From Ryuthela nishihirai (taxonomy: Eukaryota; Arthropoda; Arachnida; Araneae; Heptathelidae): DNA of 64,000 bases. The stretch covers positions 49,749,751-49,813,750 of the forward strand of contig JAWZYU010000018.1 of NCBI GenBank assembly GCA_038380435.1, read 5' to 3'. A program made the position numbers and the translations under genes. This document shows, piece after piece, positions 11,422 to 20,145 of this stretch (position 1 is the stretch's first letter; each line of letters starts with the position of its first letter). The notes below the pieces were generated by a model. That model did no database searches, was not told the DNA's origin, and saw nothing but the letters and a program-made list of their open reading frames with translations.

Positions 11422-11567
11422 ATTGTTTCAAAATAACATTTTTAACAGAAGGTTTCAGGGAATACAAGTCTTGGAAATGCAATTTTTAAATACATTGTTT
11501 CAAAATAATATTTTTAACAGAAGGTTTCAGAGAATACAAGTCTTGGAAATACAATGTTTTAACAGAT
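11422..11567. repeat. 73-bp tandem duplication in the Polinton left arm
   Basis: The unit starting CATTGTTTCAAAATAA and containing AGGTTTCAGGGAATACAAGT occurs twice head to tail with few differences. It ends directly before the last minus-strand ORF. Confidence 0.82.
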
Positions 11568-11571
11568 ATCT

Positions 11572-11841
11572 TTAATAAGAAGTCCAGTCAATTAATATTC
11601 TTTTCTTACGACGGATTGGGGGCTGAACAAATTCGATAGCATCGTCTTGAGGGTGACCATAAGTCTCTGATATTTTCTGTCTGGACAGAGGTACTGATAA
11701 TATTTGCTGTCTGCAGAGTGGAAAGTCGACTTTTACCCTGTGTGGTGCTTCAAGTTGTCTGTTAAATATCAGGTAATTTTTCAACACAGCCAGGTACTTT
11801 TCAGTTTTACCGTCATCGTCCGATTCCAGTATTTTCTTCAT
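11572..11841 (-). CDS. Polinton terminal small ORF, 89 aa
   Basis: The last ORF of the Polinton cluster, 62 bp downstream of the hydrophobic-tail protein. Its N-terminal segment (KKILES near residue 2, EKYLAVLKNYLIF near 14-26) resembles a short helical motif that I recall from small proteins next to Polinton capsid and ATPase genes. I have no function for it. The C-terminus is basic (RRKKR near residue 79). A stop codon directly precedes the ATG, so the start is fixed unless the reading frame was broken upstream. It could be a truncated copy of a longer family member. Confidence 0.55.
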   Translation of the reverse strand: MKKILESDDDGKTEKYLAVLKNYLIFNRQLEAPHRVKVDFPLCRQQILSVPLSRQKISETYGHPQDDAIEFVQPPIRRKKRILIDWTSY

Positions 11842-11903
11842 CTATGTGTCTAAATCAATCACTTTTTTACGTATGTGGCGTCGTTGTACTGCTTTGATCG
11901 AAA

Positions 11904-12233
11904 TCATTTTCGAAATAACGAACCCAACAGTGGTAAGGCCGCAGTGAGAAGAGGGAACAAAAATCTTGACCCCCTTTGCAAGAGGTGTTTTTTGTGGGGG
12001 ACAGAAGCACGTTTAGAGGCTAAACCTTTTATGACAATCTTGTGCTTTCGCAAATTCTTTACTACTCTACGAGAAACAGGTATGTTGCCTTTTAAGAAAC
12101 TGACACACACTTCACATAGAGCATACATCTGAGGGTCGTAGATGTACTTCAACAGAGCTGCACGTTGCTTTCCCCCAAGTTTTGGTACACACTGAAAGAA
12201 CAGACCTTGAGAACTAACTTTCATTTGGGACAT
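11904..12233 (-). CDS. Small conserved Polinton protein with hydrophobic tail
   Basis: A 109-aa basic protein if it starts at the ATG at 12231-12233, which overlaps the ATPase stop by 20 bp. An upstream ATG at 12270-12272 is possible but lies deeper in the ATPase gene. It has a Cys-containing helical N-terminal half (EVCVSFLKGN), a Lys/Arg-rich middle (KNLRKHKIVIKGL) and a C-terminal hydrophobic segment FLFPLLTAALPLLGSLF. Proteins of this layout are common beside the ATPase in Polintons. The layout recalls small membrane-active or core peptides of adenovirus-like viruses, but that link is an inference. The frame is intact, unlike the neighbouring ATPase. Confidence 0.65.
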   Translation of the reverse strand: MSQMKVSSQGLFFQCVPKLGGKQRAALLKYIYDPQMYALCEVCVSFLKGNIPVSRRVVKNLRKHKIVIKGLASKRASVPHKKHLLQRGSRFLFPLLTAALPLLGSLFRK

Positions 12234-12840
12234 AGAGTATCTCAGGTTCTTCATAAGGGAAGATCTTTGCATGGAGCCGTTCAGTATCTAACGTTCTAGG
12301 GTGAAGATCCACACACAAATAACCACAGGGAGGTTGTGTAGTTAGTCTATTAACGTCGGTTAGGAGTTTGGAATTATGTGGAAACACTTGTCTTGCCAGA
12401 TGCGTTATTTGTGAAGCATCCCGACAGTTGCGAAATAAAAACATATAGTGTGCATTGAGTGATATAGTCCTCGAATGTATTCCCTTTAAAAACAGATTTT
12501 GCAAGATGAGGACAATCGTGATATTTTTATGATGCCCTCCACGAATAAACAATTGAGATATGCGTTCGCTGGCCACAGACTATTCCGTCAAGTCGTCCAG
12601 CACCAGAAGCATAGGTCTGAGGGGGTTAAATTCCAGATCTACATTTAGTCCTTTGTAAAATTCCACAGTTTTCTTAAAGGGTTCAAAGGCAGGTTGCCAC
12701 TCACCGTAGTAGTAAACAACACGTTGGGGTGTGGGTTCGAACGCCTGAGCGGCTTCTTTGATGAGTTTCAGAGTGAAAGTCGTTTTTCCACACTGAGAAG
12801 GAGCGGCAATTAAAATATTTCAAGGAGTTCGGAGAGCCAT
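12214..12840 (-). pseudogene. Polinton genome-packaging ATPase, broken
   Basis: An FtsK/HerA-type ATPase that would drive DNA into the capsid. From the ATG at 12838-12840 the frame contains Walker A (APSQCGKTT), about 60 residues later Walker B (MLLVLDDL), then a conserved C-terminal half ending near LHAKIFPYEEPEILYVP. Two in-frame stops break it: TGA at 12820-12822 just before Walker A, and TAG at 12580-12582 just after Walker B. The start overlaps the end of the protease by 31 bp. Overall length, about 208 residues, is normal for Polinton ATPases, so there is no large deletion. As it stands it cannot make a full protein. Confidence 0.88.
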
Positions 12841-13256
12841 CGCACCACCATGCAGTCGTTAAAGTCTACTCGACACGTGTAATCGTGATGCAGTACTGTG
12901 GGAAGAGTCGAACCGCTCGCTCTTTTAAACAGGAAATACAGACAGTGAGCACCACAGGTGTCACCCATGGGGTCCTGCAGAGGTATCGAGGGATGTAACA
13001 GGTGACGTATGCCTAACTGACTGTAGTATTCTTGCATGGAGACATCGGGGCTCATACCCAGGGGGTCAAAGTGATCCACGTGCATTCCTTTCTTGTAAAC
13101 AGCTATCCAGTGGGTTCCTGGCAGGGAGGACGGATCAGTATTGTAGAAAAACAAGGCTTCTGACCGATCGATTCTGTGGGGTAGTCTGTCACGTGGGAAC
13201 ACACCTAGACTTGTAGGTAACGTCGAGAGGATGGATTCTAACTGATAGGTATTCAT
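12810..13256 (-). CDS. Polinton adenovirus-type cysteine protease (adenain-like)
   Basis: A 148-aa maturation protease that would cleave capsid precursors inside the particle. The catalytic set is visible in order: His49 in GTHWIAVY, Asp64 in HFDPLG, Gln94 in LQDP and Cys101 in DTCGAHC. The Gln-to-Cys spacing of seven matches adenovirus-type proteases. The frame is intact from ATG to stop. Its ATG overlaps the major-capsid stop by 4 bp (ATGA) and its tail overlaps the ATPase start. This is one of the best-preserved genes of the element; whether it is still active is not shown by sequence alone. Confidence 0.92.
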   Translation of the reverse strand: MNTYQLESILSTLPTSLGVFPRDRLPHRIDRSEALFFYNTDPSSLPGTHWIAVYKKGMHVDHFDPLGMSPDVSMQEYYSQLGIRHLLHPSIPLQDPMGDTCGAHCLYFLFKRASGSTLPTVLHHDYTCRVDFNDCMVVRWLSELLEIF

Positions 13257-14530
13257 GAGCTATAGTCAAACAGGATTTTACGATCCAATGGGATTTCCAG
13301 CAGATTCTGGTATTCTGCATACAGGATCACAGTGACTGATGTGGGTAGCGCCCAGGGAAACTTTAATTCAACTCTCACACTACCGCTCTTTATTAAAAAA
13401 AACACTTGATTACATTCACGTTGCTCAGGGTCAATTGGAATCCAAACAGTGTAAAACCCTCGCCATAGGCTTTTCGCGATACGTTAATACCACTGTCGGA
13501 TTTACAGGTATCCACAGCTTCCAATAATCCTTGGTAACATCGGAGTTAACGTCCATTCATAAAGTCTGGGGTGTAGGACTGCTGTTCACTGTCCAATGTG
13601 AAGGCTGATATAGTTTAATTCGAAACGTTGGAAGTTGAAGGGATTTTTTTCGTACGATCCATTAAAACTGGTACTTTCCACCATACCCAGTACCAGACAT
13701 ACCGGTAGTTGGCCAAGAAATAAATTGTCACGGTTCACACTCATCAGACCCGCTGGGACGGAGAACATGCGTAAATCCATTCTGCGTAGGGGATACTTGA
13801 CACTCTCGAACCCCAGTAGGCGAGTGTGTGCAAGGATGACACTGGAAGTGGGTTTGACTTTGCACACGAAAAATTCGGCTTCGTGAATCTGTACTTTGTA
13901 AGAGGGGTCCACTTCACCTGACACGAGACAGAATTCGGGCTTGGACCTTAACAAACGCAGTCTCAGATCAACCTGATTGAGTAGGTAACATTCTTGATTG
14001 AACAGGTTCGGCATGGATCCATGAGATGAGTTTGATACCTGTTGACTTTATTTACCCCTTGCACTGATGCCATCCCTCGTTCTTGCAACTGGTCAGTTCC
14101 ATTTTACCAGAGTGATGTATCGAGCTGACTTCGTGTGGCATTGGTACTGTAATTCAATAGAGTCTCCAGGTACGCCCTGTAAGGGAGAGGGTGTGAAAAG
14201 CACTCACTAGATGATCGTTGAGGAAGATGTCTACTTGATTGAAGAGGGCGTGGAAAAAATGATTGCAGGGGGCAATCACTTCCGACGGGGGTGTACCATC
14301 TGATTTCACAATTTTCGAGATGAGGCGCAGGTGGCAACGGTATAGATCAATGTAATCATCTGTTCCTTTAACGATGAATTCAAGTGGAGAATTACCTTCC
14401 AGCGAAGCCACAGGTAAATAATTGACATAGCAGCCTCTTTCCAGTTGTGAGACAATGGGGGAAACAGAAACAGGTCCAGTTCGGAATTGGCACAATCGCC
14501 AGAATCAGGGTGAATTTTCTGAATGCTCAT
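13253..14530 (-). pseudogene. Polinton major capsid protein (double jelly-roll), frameshifted
   Basis: The gene starts at the ATG at 14528-14530 (MSIQKIHPDSG, then SELDLF) and ends at the TGA at 13253-13255. The protein is readable in pieces: VNYLPVASLEG and PLEFIVKGTDDYIDLY near the N-terminus, then NHFFHALFNQVDIFLND and PYRAYLETLLNYS. These are followed by FNQECYLLNQVDLRLRLLRS, ILAHTRLLGF, DNLFLGQLP, KNPFNFQRFELNYISLH and a C-terminal GSVRVELKFPWALP. These blocks follow the order of Polinton capsid proteins (PY), which arthropod genome annotations often carry as F54H12.2-like proteins. At least three frameshifts separate them. The ATG overlaps the upstream gene's stop by 4 bp. Confidence 0.88.
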
Positions 14531-14877
14531 GATGAAAACATGTCCTTCACGGTACAGAGTCTCTTCACTTTATGAACACTGGGATGATGACGGTGGCGTT
14601 TTATCCCTTTTCCTCTCTGCAGCTTGGAACTGGCATGCTGTAACAGATCTACACCGTCTTCACGCAACCCTGCTTTCACGGCCTTTTTAAAGTTTTCCCC
14701 TTGGGTCATCTCTGAACCGAACCGTAGCCCACCCTTACATAGGGTGGCCAGCGCTGGACATATGAGACGGCTGATGAAGCGTCCAATAGTGGCAAAGATG
14801 CTACCGAGCCCGTCATCTCTCTGATAACGAGGACCCTGGAACATACCCTGCCCCGTTTGGCTCTTGTAGTAGCTCAC
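14527..14877 (-). CDS. Basic Polinton protein upstream of the major capsid gene, 116 aa
   Basis: An intact ORF between minor and major capsid genes. The N-terminus (YYKSQTGQGMFQGPRYQRDDGLGSIF, read as two parts: YYKSQTGQGM and RYQRDDGLGSIF) and the basic C-terminus (KGIKRHRHHPSVHKVKR) match the layout of a small conserved protein that sits at this position in Polintons. The middle is helical with GENFKKAVKAGLRE. The combination of a Gly-rich start and Lys/Arg/His-rich end suggests a DNA-associated or internal virion protein, but its function is not known to me. Its stop overlaps the capsid ATG by 4 bp. Confidence 0.7.
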   Translation of the reverse strand: MSYYKSQTGQGMFQGPRYQRDDGLGSIFATIGRFISRLICPALATLCKGGLRFGSEMTQGENFKKAVKAGLREDGVDLLQHASSKLQRGKGIKRHRHHPSVHKVKRLCTVKDMFSS

Positions 14878-14905
14878 ATAGGTGTCTGCAGAAGGAGGAA
14901 CGAAT

Positions 14906-15925
14906 TTAACCCTTATGACAGAAATGTAATTTGACTAAAACTTTACCAAATTTAAAATGCAGGGGTTCTCCTGTATCGGTACAAAGGAAGATTCTCACAC
15001 TCTCGAAACTGTTTCTTGCCAGGGGGTAGTAATCAGGTTGTTGATAGACTGCAACGATGGCTTCGTTATTACTTGTTCTGACGGCAGGATTCACAACACG
15101 CAACAGTTCACCATGACTATCACCTAACAACTGTGGTGCAATACGTACATTCCTCTGTTCATATCGATGGGGTAGTCACCAACGGCTTTATTCAATGGAA
15201 TATCTAATTTAGTAATTCTTAGCATCTCTCCTAATCCAGGGTTTGAAAGAGGAAATTTAATGAAATATAACTTGTCTGTATCCATCAGCACGGTGTGATC
15301 GGCCTGTTGCTTGAAACGGAAACCTTTTCTCAGCTTGTAGGGCATGACCTGGTTCATTGCATCCAATAATGATTCAGCAGTTTCGTATCGTCTGTGAGGG
15401 TACCTTTCTTTCGTGGAAACCACCTGGAGGAATCACGTAGAAATAACAGTCATCATCTATCTCGAATGTTGCAGCATTGCAAATTTGCTAGCAAATCGTT
15501 GGTGGAAGGGTTTGTCAACTTCTCCCTCGCCGACACACAGAAGCCTGCTGAGATTCGTTTTAGGGAACATCAAACCATATCCCTCACTTGGTTTGAATAC
15601 CCAGTAACCACCATTATGACACAAATATTTCTTTGGGGAGCTGAGTGGAGAGGTTAGATAACAGTTCCATTCGAGTTATTTTGCCTGGTTTAAGGTTGAT
15701 TTTCCCGTATTATTCAAAGGGAGCAGGAGCATAATATTGATACGTGTCATTAGAAACATCCACATTGTACCAGCTCACGGGTAAGTGAACTTCTGCTAAC
15801 ACCACTTTCCATTTTCCCACTAGTCTTAGGGGTTGCGTTAGACGAACTGTGAAATCACTCTGTGAATTGTTTGGGTAAATATTCTGACTAGCCGTGGAGG
15901 GTAGGGTCAGGTAGAAACTATCCAT
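14906..15925 (-). pseudogene. Polinton minor capsid (penton-like) protein, broken
   Basis: The N-terminus MDSFYLTLPSTASQNIYPNN with WKVVLAEVHLPVSWYNV is the conserved start of the Polinton minor capsid protein (PX). It is followed in other frames by RYETAESLLDAMNQV and, at the C-terminus, RTSNNEAIVAVYQQPDYYPL, ESVRIFLCTD and KFGKVLVKLHF. These cover the expected full length of about 340 residues, but the stretch at 15424-15709 has several stops and shifts. The ATG (15923-15925) overlaps the integrase stop by 19 bp. It would form the vertices of the icosahedral capsid with the major capsid protein. Confidence 0.85.
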
Positions 15926-16800
15926 TTTTTAGGAATCCACGAAGGTTTGGGATAACCACGAAATTTGACCAGTGCCTTTTGACCTTTTCTCTCGATTATT
16001 TTTTCGACCTGGTAAAGTTCGGATTCAATCACTTTTTGAAGTTCTGATTTATAGAATGTTCCCTACAACACTTGCCCCTCGGAATCCCACATGATGTATA
16101 CAGGGGGCTGGTGGTGTAACACCTTGTCGACTATATCGTGTTCAACATATCGTATGAACTGTTGCATTGTATCCTCGTAAACACATTGCAACACGTCCAA
16201 GTACCGGTATGTGTTATTGCGTGTATAATATCTCCCCAGTCTCTCACATAGTGTATGATTCCATCTCTCCACCAAATCTGCTTTTTTGTCAGAGTAGGTG
16301 ACGAAGAACCGAATACCTTTCTTTTTCAGGAATTTCTGGGATACTCTGTTGGTAAATTCGGTACCTTGATCCGTGTTTAAATTCATGAGAGATCGCCCCT
16401 TGGAAAGGATTTTTTTGAAAGCTGACACCATTTCTTTCCCTGTTTTTGTCTTCATAAGCACCACCCACCCATACCTTGAGAACACATCGATAACCGTTAA
16501 TATGTATCGATAACCGTCATTGAAGCGAGTTAGATTTTTCACAACTACGAGATTGGCTTTCCATTGTTCGTCTAAACCTGTGACGTAAACTTTGCTATAG
16601 GGGAACTTTCTGTGAACAGGTTTATGTAGCGTGTAGGCAGGTTGCTTTTCTAACCGTTCTCGGACGAGTTTGAGTGGCAGCCCTGTATTCAGAGCTAACT
16701 TTTTTACACTACCGAATCCTTTTTCAGGGTCGAAATAATGGGTTTCCAGAGTTTTGTTTTCTGCTGCACCCAGACGTCGTACCCCACTAGGTTTTGCCAT
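15907..16800 (-). pseudogene. Polinton integrase with C-terminal chromodomain, interrupted
   Basis: A retroviral-type (rve) integrase that would insert the element DNA. From residue 1 at 16800: HYFDPEKGFGSV motif near 21-32, YTLHKPVHRKF near 56, then the catalytic core. In the core the usual first catalytic Asp position reads Asn83 (WKANLV), Asp144 is in NTDQGTEF and Glu178 in LVERWNHTL. A TAG at 16063-16065 interrupts the same frame. Beyond it lies a chromodomain-like tail (ELYQVEKIIERKG, ALVKFRGYP, SWIPKKW) up to a TGA at 15907-15909. The lost Asp and the stop make it inactive. The N-terminus overlaps the upstream PC4-like ORF, so the true start could differ. Confidence 0.9.
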
Positions 16801-16979
16801 TGCTGTAATGAAAGTGTAACACCTGTAACTGTAGGGATATCTCCTAGAAACTGTCTGATGTCCACTGATAAGTTACACACACGAATTTTGTATTCATTAC
16901 CTAAGTCTTTTGACTCTCCACACTGAATATTTTTACTAGGGGCCACAAGTTCTAATACAAGCACCACTATCATTATCAC
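16704..16979 (-). CDS. Second PC4-like ORF in the Polinton
   Basis: This is a 91-aa ORF. Residues about 26-66 (LGNEYKIRVCNLSVDIRQF, then GVTLSLQQWQNL) match the pattern of PC4/p15 domains: a short beta region, VDIR-type strand, then G-x-x-L-(T/S)-xx-QW-xx-L. Trp61 is the conserved tryptophan. The first ten residues are hydrophobic and may come from a shifted frame. The final 25 residues run over the integrase start in another frame and are probably not native. The real protein may therefore have been longer or fused. The family binds single-stranded DNA; the role here is inferred only. Confidence 0.5.
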   Translation of the reverse strand: MIMIVVLVLELVAPSKNIQCGESKDLGNEYKIRVCNLSVDIRQFLGDIPTVTGVTLSLQQWQNLVGYDVWVQQKTKLWKPIISTLKKDSVV

Positions 16980-17088
16980 TGTTATGATTACGCTTCCAAC
17001 GCTAGCTAATACCTTCTTTCTCCTATCTATACTAAGATTAAAATGACATAGGATGAAAAGACAGACACATTATATAGGTTACAATTAT

Positions 17089-17892
17089 TTATTTAAATAA
17101 TTTATACATTTCATTTTTTGCATCATCAACAATAGTATTATATTTCAGAGTACACACAAATCCAGAATCTACAAAATTCAACAGACCTCGTTTCCAGTCC
17201 GTATCCACAAACACTTGTGCTAAGGCGTTAATGTCCAAGTTACCAGACCACCCTACGATGGCCAGTACTTTTTCTTCGGGTTGAAGTCCATCTAACAGAA
17301 TGAGACGTGTTAATTCTTGTTGGAAAATGTCCACCAAAAACTGATAAACACAGTCGGGGCCCTCGAAAACAGGACCCAGTAGGAAGGGTAGAACTGATTC
17401 GGAATGTTCTGTAACAGCAGTACGGAGATGGTGATCTTTGAGGGTTCCACACAAGTTATGTACAACACTCATCACTTCGTCTACATGGATATCCAATGTA
17501 AACCACTGCGATGAGGTCAGAGTTATACTGCTACTCACAACACGGAACTGTAGAGTTCTTGTGGCAGCTGATTCTTTGATAAAGTCGACACAGCATTCGC
17601 CACCTTCGTTGCGGTACATGTATGCACGTAAGCCGGGCATCACATGCCACGTCTGTTGATCAGGACCGATTTTCACCTGGTCCTCGATGTGGGGAACCAT
17701 TGCATACAAAGCCTCCCATTCACGTATTGAGAGGGTAACCCCCATAGGTGTAGGGTAGATGAGTTCGCCATTTTCATACTCCTTGTAGCGACGTACGTGC
17801 ACCGAAAACTTATTTTTGAACAGCGAAGGCACGACGTAAAGATCTTCACCGAGACAACACACATGTGGATTGCTAGTCTGCATCGTGGACAA
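17089..17892 (-). CDS. Polinton protein with two PC4-like segments, 267 aa, intact
   Basis: The first gene of the cluster and the longest unbroken ORF of the element. Residues about 15-70 (LGEDLYVVPSLF, FSVHVRRYKEY, NGELIYPTPMGVTLS, REWEAL) follow the PC4/p15 pattern with Trp59. Residues about 88-140 (AYMYRNEGGECCVDFIKE, SSITLTSSQWFTL) look like a second, weaker copy with Trp130. The C-terminal half (for example VLAIVGWSGNLDINALAQVF) is not recognised. PC4 domains bind single-stranded DNA and act in transcription or replication. In an element without its own polymerase this could be a replication or recombination protein, but that is inference. The ATG at 17890-17892 is the most upstream in frame that I can support. 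Confidence 0.65.
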   Translation of the reverse strand: MSTMQTSNPHVCCLGEDLYVVPSLFKNKFSVHVRRYKEYENGELIYPTPMGVTLSIREWEALYAMVPHIEDQVKIGPDQQTWHVMPGLRAYMYRNEGGECCVDFIKESAATRTLQFRVVSSSITLTSSQWFTLDIHVDEVMSVVHNLCGTLKDHHLRTAVTEHSESVLPFLLGPVFEGPDCVYQFLVDIFQQELTRLILLDGLQPEEKVLAIVGWSGNLDINALAQVFVDTDWKRGLLNFVDSGFVCTLKYNTIVDDAKNEMYKLFK

Positions 17893-18420
17893 TGACGCAG
17901 TCGGCAGTTGTCTCCTATTTAACAGGAGAAAGCAGCGCCATCTGGGACAACCAATCTAGACCAACGGTTTTTTCAGGAAAAATAATAGGCCAATAGGAGG
18001 AGGTGAATGCGTGGAGAAAAATATCGGACTTTGCAATTATTTTCGAGGATTACATCAGCCATTCTGAGAGAGGATACCACCGAAAGTTTAGTTGGTCTAT
18101 GCAATTATTTTGAGAATTGCATCAGCCATTCTGAACGCTGCCAACGAAAGTTCAGTTGGACTTAGCAGAAACCAAGGGACTTATTCGGGAGTTTGAGATC
18201 GGTGAGGGGAATTTTAATAAATGGGTGGAACTTTTGATAAGGGGTATTTTCTAATGAGGGAGTGAAACTTTTGATAAGGGGGTTTTTTAATAAAGGAGGA
18301 GTTAAAATTCGAAAAATTCTGACTAAAATTGAAGCTTTTCTAAATTTAGTACTCATAATATACACTAGATGGCGCCATGGGTTTTTAATAAAGGGGAGGA
18401 ATTTTTAATACAGTTGGAAT
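17893..18420. repeat. Polinton right arm with subterminal repeats
   Basis: Two diverged copies of a block containing TTTGCAATTATTTT, GAGGATTACATCAGCCATTC and CGAAAGTTTAGTTGG lie near 18030-18155. They are followed by short repeated pieces with AACTTTTGATAAGGGG. No coding signal. Similar blocks recur at 24600-25110. This arm would contain the promoter of the minus-strand gene cluster, but I cannot point to a specific promoter motif. Confidence 0.6.
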
Positions 18421-18551
18421 AATTATGAAATATTAATTATTAATCAATTATTAATTATGAATAAGGTGGCGTTTCGGAAGTGGGCGTGGTCGGTGATGTC
18501 ATAGGGAGGAAAGCACAGGAGGGAAAGTTTCCAGGTTGGGACGTAACTACT
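18420..18551. repeat. Polinton right terminal inverted repeat
   Basis: Its reverse complement begins AGTAGTTACGTCCCAACCTGG and carries ACATCACCGACCACGCCC and the A+T-rich TAATTAATAATTG portion, in the order of the left arm. The sequence ends at ACT (18549-18551). Confidence 0.85.
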
Positions 18552-18770
18552 GAGGTTTTATACTCACAGGGAGCCTCGGCTTTACATCCCATCTAGTGGA
18601 TGGCAGCCTTCCCCTGCCCATCATTGTCGCATACTAACCGAGTGTATGGTCAGGAATTAGTAGTCATAAATCTCAATGCTGGCACAGGTGGGAATCGAGC
18701 CTGGAAACAACAGATTTCTAGTTTGATGCAGTACGGCCTGAGCCAACTCCCTCTCCTCAGGTTATTAAAC
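18552..18770 (-). repeat. SINE family II, portion right of the Polinton
   Basis: It starts with GAGGTT, the second copy of the target hexamer, then continues the SINE (CTCGGCTTTACATCCCATCT, ATCTCAATGCTGGCACAG) to the tRNA-like head with B box GATTCCCACC-type on the minus strand. With 10430-10556 it forms one interrupted SINE. Confidence 0.8.
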
Positions 18771-19849
18771 TCGCAAAAATTTCACCATCCCTTTTACTTT
18801 TTTTCAGCTCGATTACGTCACTCCCCCCATCCATTACTTTTTCCAGATCCGGTCTTGGTTAAATGTGAGCATTTATTATTGAATAGTATTACTGCCAATA
18901 TAATTTTGGAGAACGAGTTAAATAATGGGTTTGGTAATTCAGAGAGGGAAACTGTTAATTACATTATCTTCTTCTCTTACACCTGAATTCTGCAGATATC
19001 ACAACTTCTATTCGAGAAATGGAAAAGGATGTTGATATTTGGATTAGGATGACCCATAATAAGAAATAAAGAGCCAAATGATTAATATAAATTTTAAGTG
19101 AGAAAGTTAAGATACATAATGTTATATTTAAGTTTGAAAAAGAAAAGTAAATATAACTTTAAAGAAATAGTGTTTAGGTAAGAAATTGTAAGATATAATG
19201 GATTAGCCAAAATATTCCAGATAAAAGATCGAAGGTCTAGTGGTAACAACAGCAGTGTGCAATCACCCCAAAAGGACTATCAGAATATTCGATTATTATG
19301 TGAAAAAATATCCTGAATATCTATGAGCATAATGAAGAAACTTCAAAATTTTGATAAGAGAGAAAAGATCCAGCAGAACGTCACGAAAAAATATGAAACT
19401 TTCTACAGACTATTTTTCCCTTAACAAATCAATTATTATATGTTAATAAATCACTTCAATTGGGGTACACACGTGATTGGAATTCAGAATTATCTCATGA
19501 ACTGAAGTTTTGCGAAATTTAAAAGAAAAGTTTGGCAGAATATCGATAGAAAATTTTGATGGTGGAACAATTCTGATTGTCATAATATCCAACATTAACT
19601 TACTTAATTACCTACATTAATAAGTTGCCACTAACATTAATTACTACCTACATTAAAAATGAGCTGGGAAATATTAATTAGGGCAATTAAGAGCAAATAT
19701 GCTGCAAGTATTTATAAATCTTACTTTTCATTAGCTATTAAAACTGTGACACAGGGATATACTTTTTAATACCGTTACTTAGATCGCTAAAATCAGAATG
19801 CCTAAATCCTGCCAACCAATTTTTCTAATTCTGCCTTTTCTGTGTTTAG
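18771..19849. other. A+T-rich region without recognised features
   Basis: No gene or known repeat was recognised. A short direct repeat of CCTACATTAA-type sequence lies near 19605-19660. Confidence 0.45.
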
Positions 19850-20145
19850 AGAAGACACGAGCTTAGTGTCCAACTTTATGGGGAAGACACGAGTTTAGTT
19901 CCAACATTAACAATTACGGAAGACTCGAGTTTAGCTTCAAGCATTAATTATTGGGGAACAACGAGCTTAGTGTCTAACATTAACAATTGGGGAAGAGTCG
20001 TGCAGTGTCCAGCCTTGCCTATTTGGAAACACACGAGATTTAGTGTTCAGTCTTAGCTACTGGGGGACACACGAGATTAGTGTCCAGCATTAACTATTGG
20101 GGAAGACACGAGCTTAGTGTACAACATTAACTGTTGGGAAAGACT
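19850..20145. repeat. Minisatellite, about 36-40 bp unit, 7-8 copies
   Basis: Units carry GGGGAAGACACGAGCTTAGT followed by GTCCAACATTAAC. They recur at about 19854, 19882, 19918, 19956, 19993, 20030, 20065 and 20100 with many point differences, so the array is old. Confidence 0.85.

Larger units (their letters stand above)
10557..18551 (-). mobile_element. Polinton/Maverick, compact copy lacking polymerase B
   Basis: The element is 7,995 bp, begins AGTTGTTACGTC and ends in the complement of AGTAGTTACGTC. It carries inverted termini, a 6-bp target duplication and a cluster of minus-strand genes. The genes are PC4-like proteins, retroviral-type integrase, minor capsid, basic protein, major capsid, adenovirus-type protease, packaging ATPase and two small ORFs. 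This combination of integrase, protease, ATPase and double jelly-roll capsid is diagnostic of Polintons, which usually measure 15-20 kb and encode a protein-primed DNA polymerase B. None is visible in either strand here. Several genes are broken, so the copy is inactive. Confidence 0.93.

Noticed and set aside
13339..13886. Plus-strand ORFs across the capsid gene
   Set aside because: They are shadows of the minus-strand major capsid gene; the conserved motifs are all on the minus strand.
10557..18551. Endogenous adenovirus or other classical virus
   Set aside because: Protease and capsid resemble adenovirus-type genes by ancestry, but integrase, terminal repeats and the 6-bp target duplication identify a Polinton.
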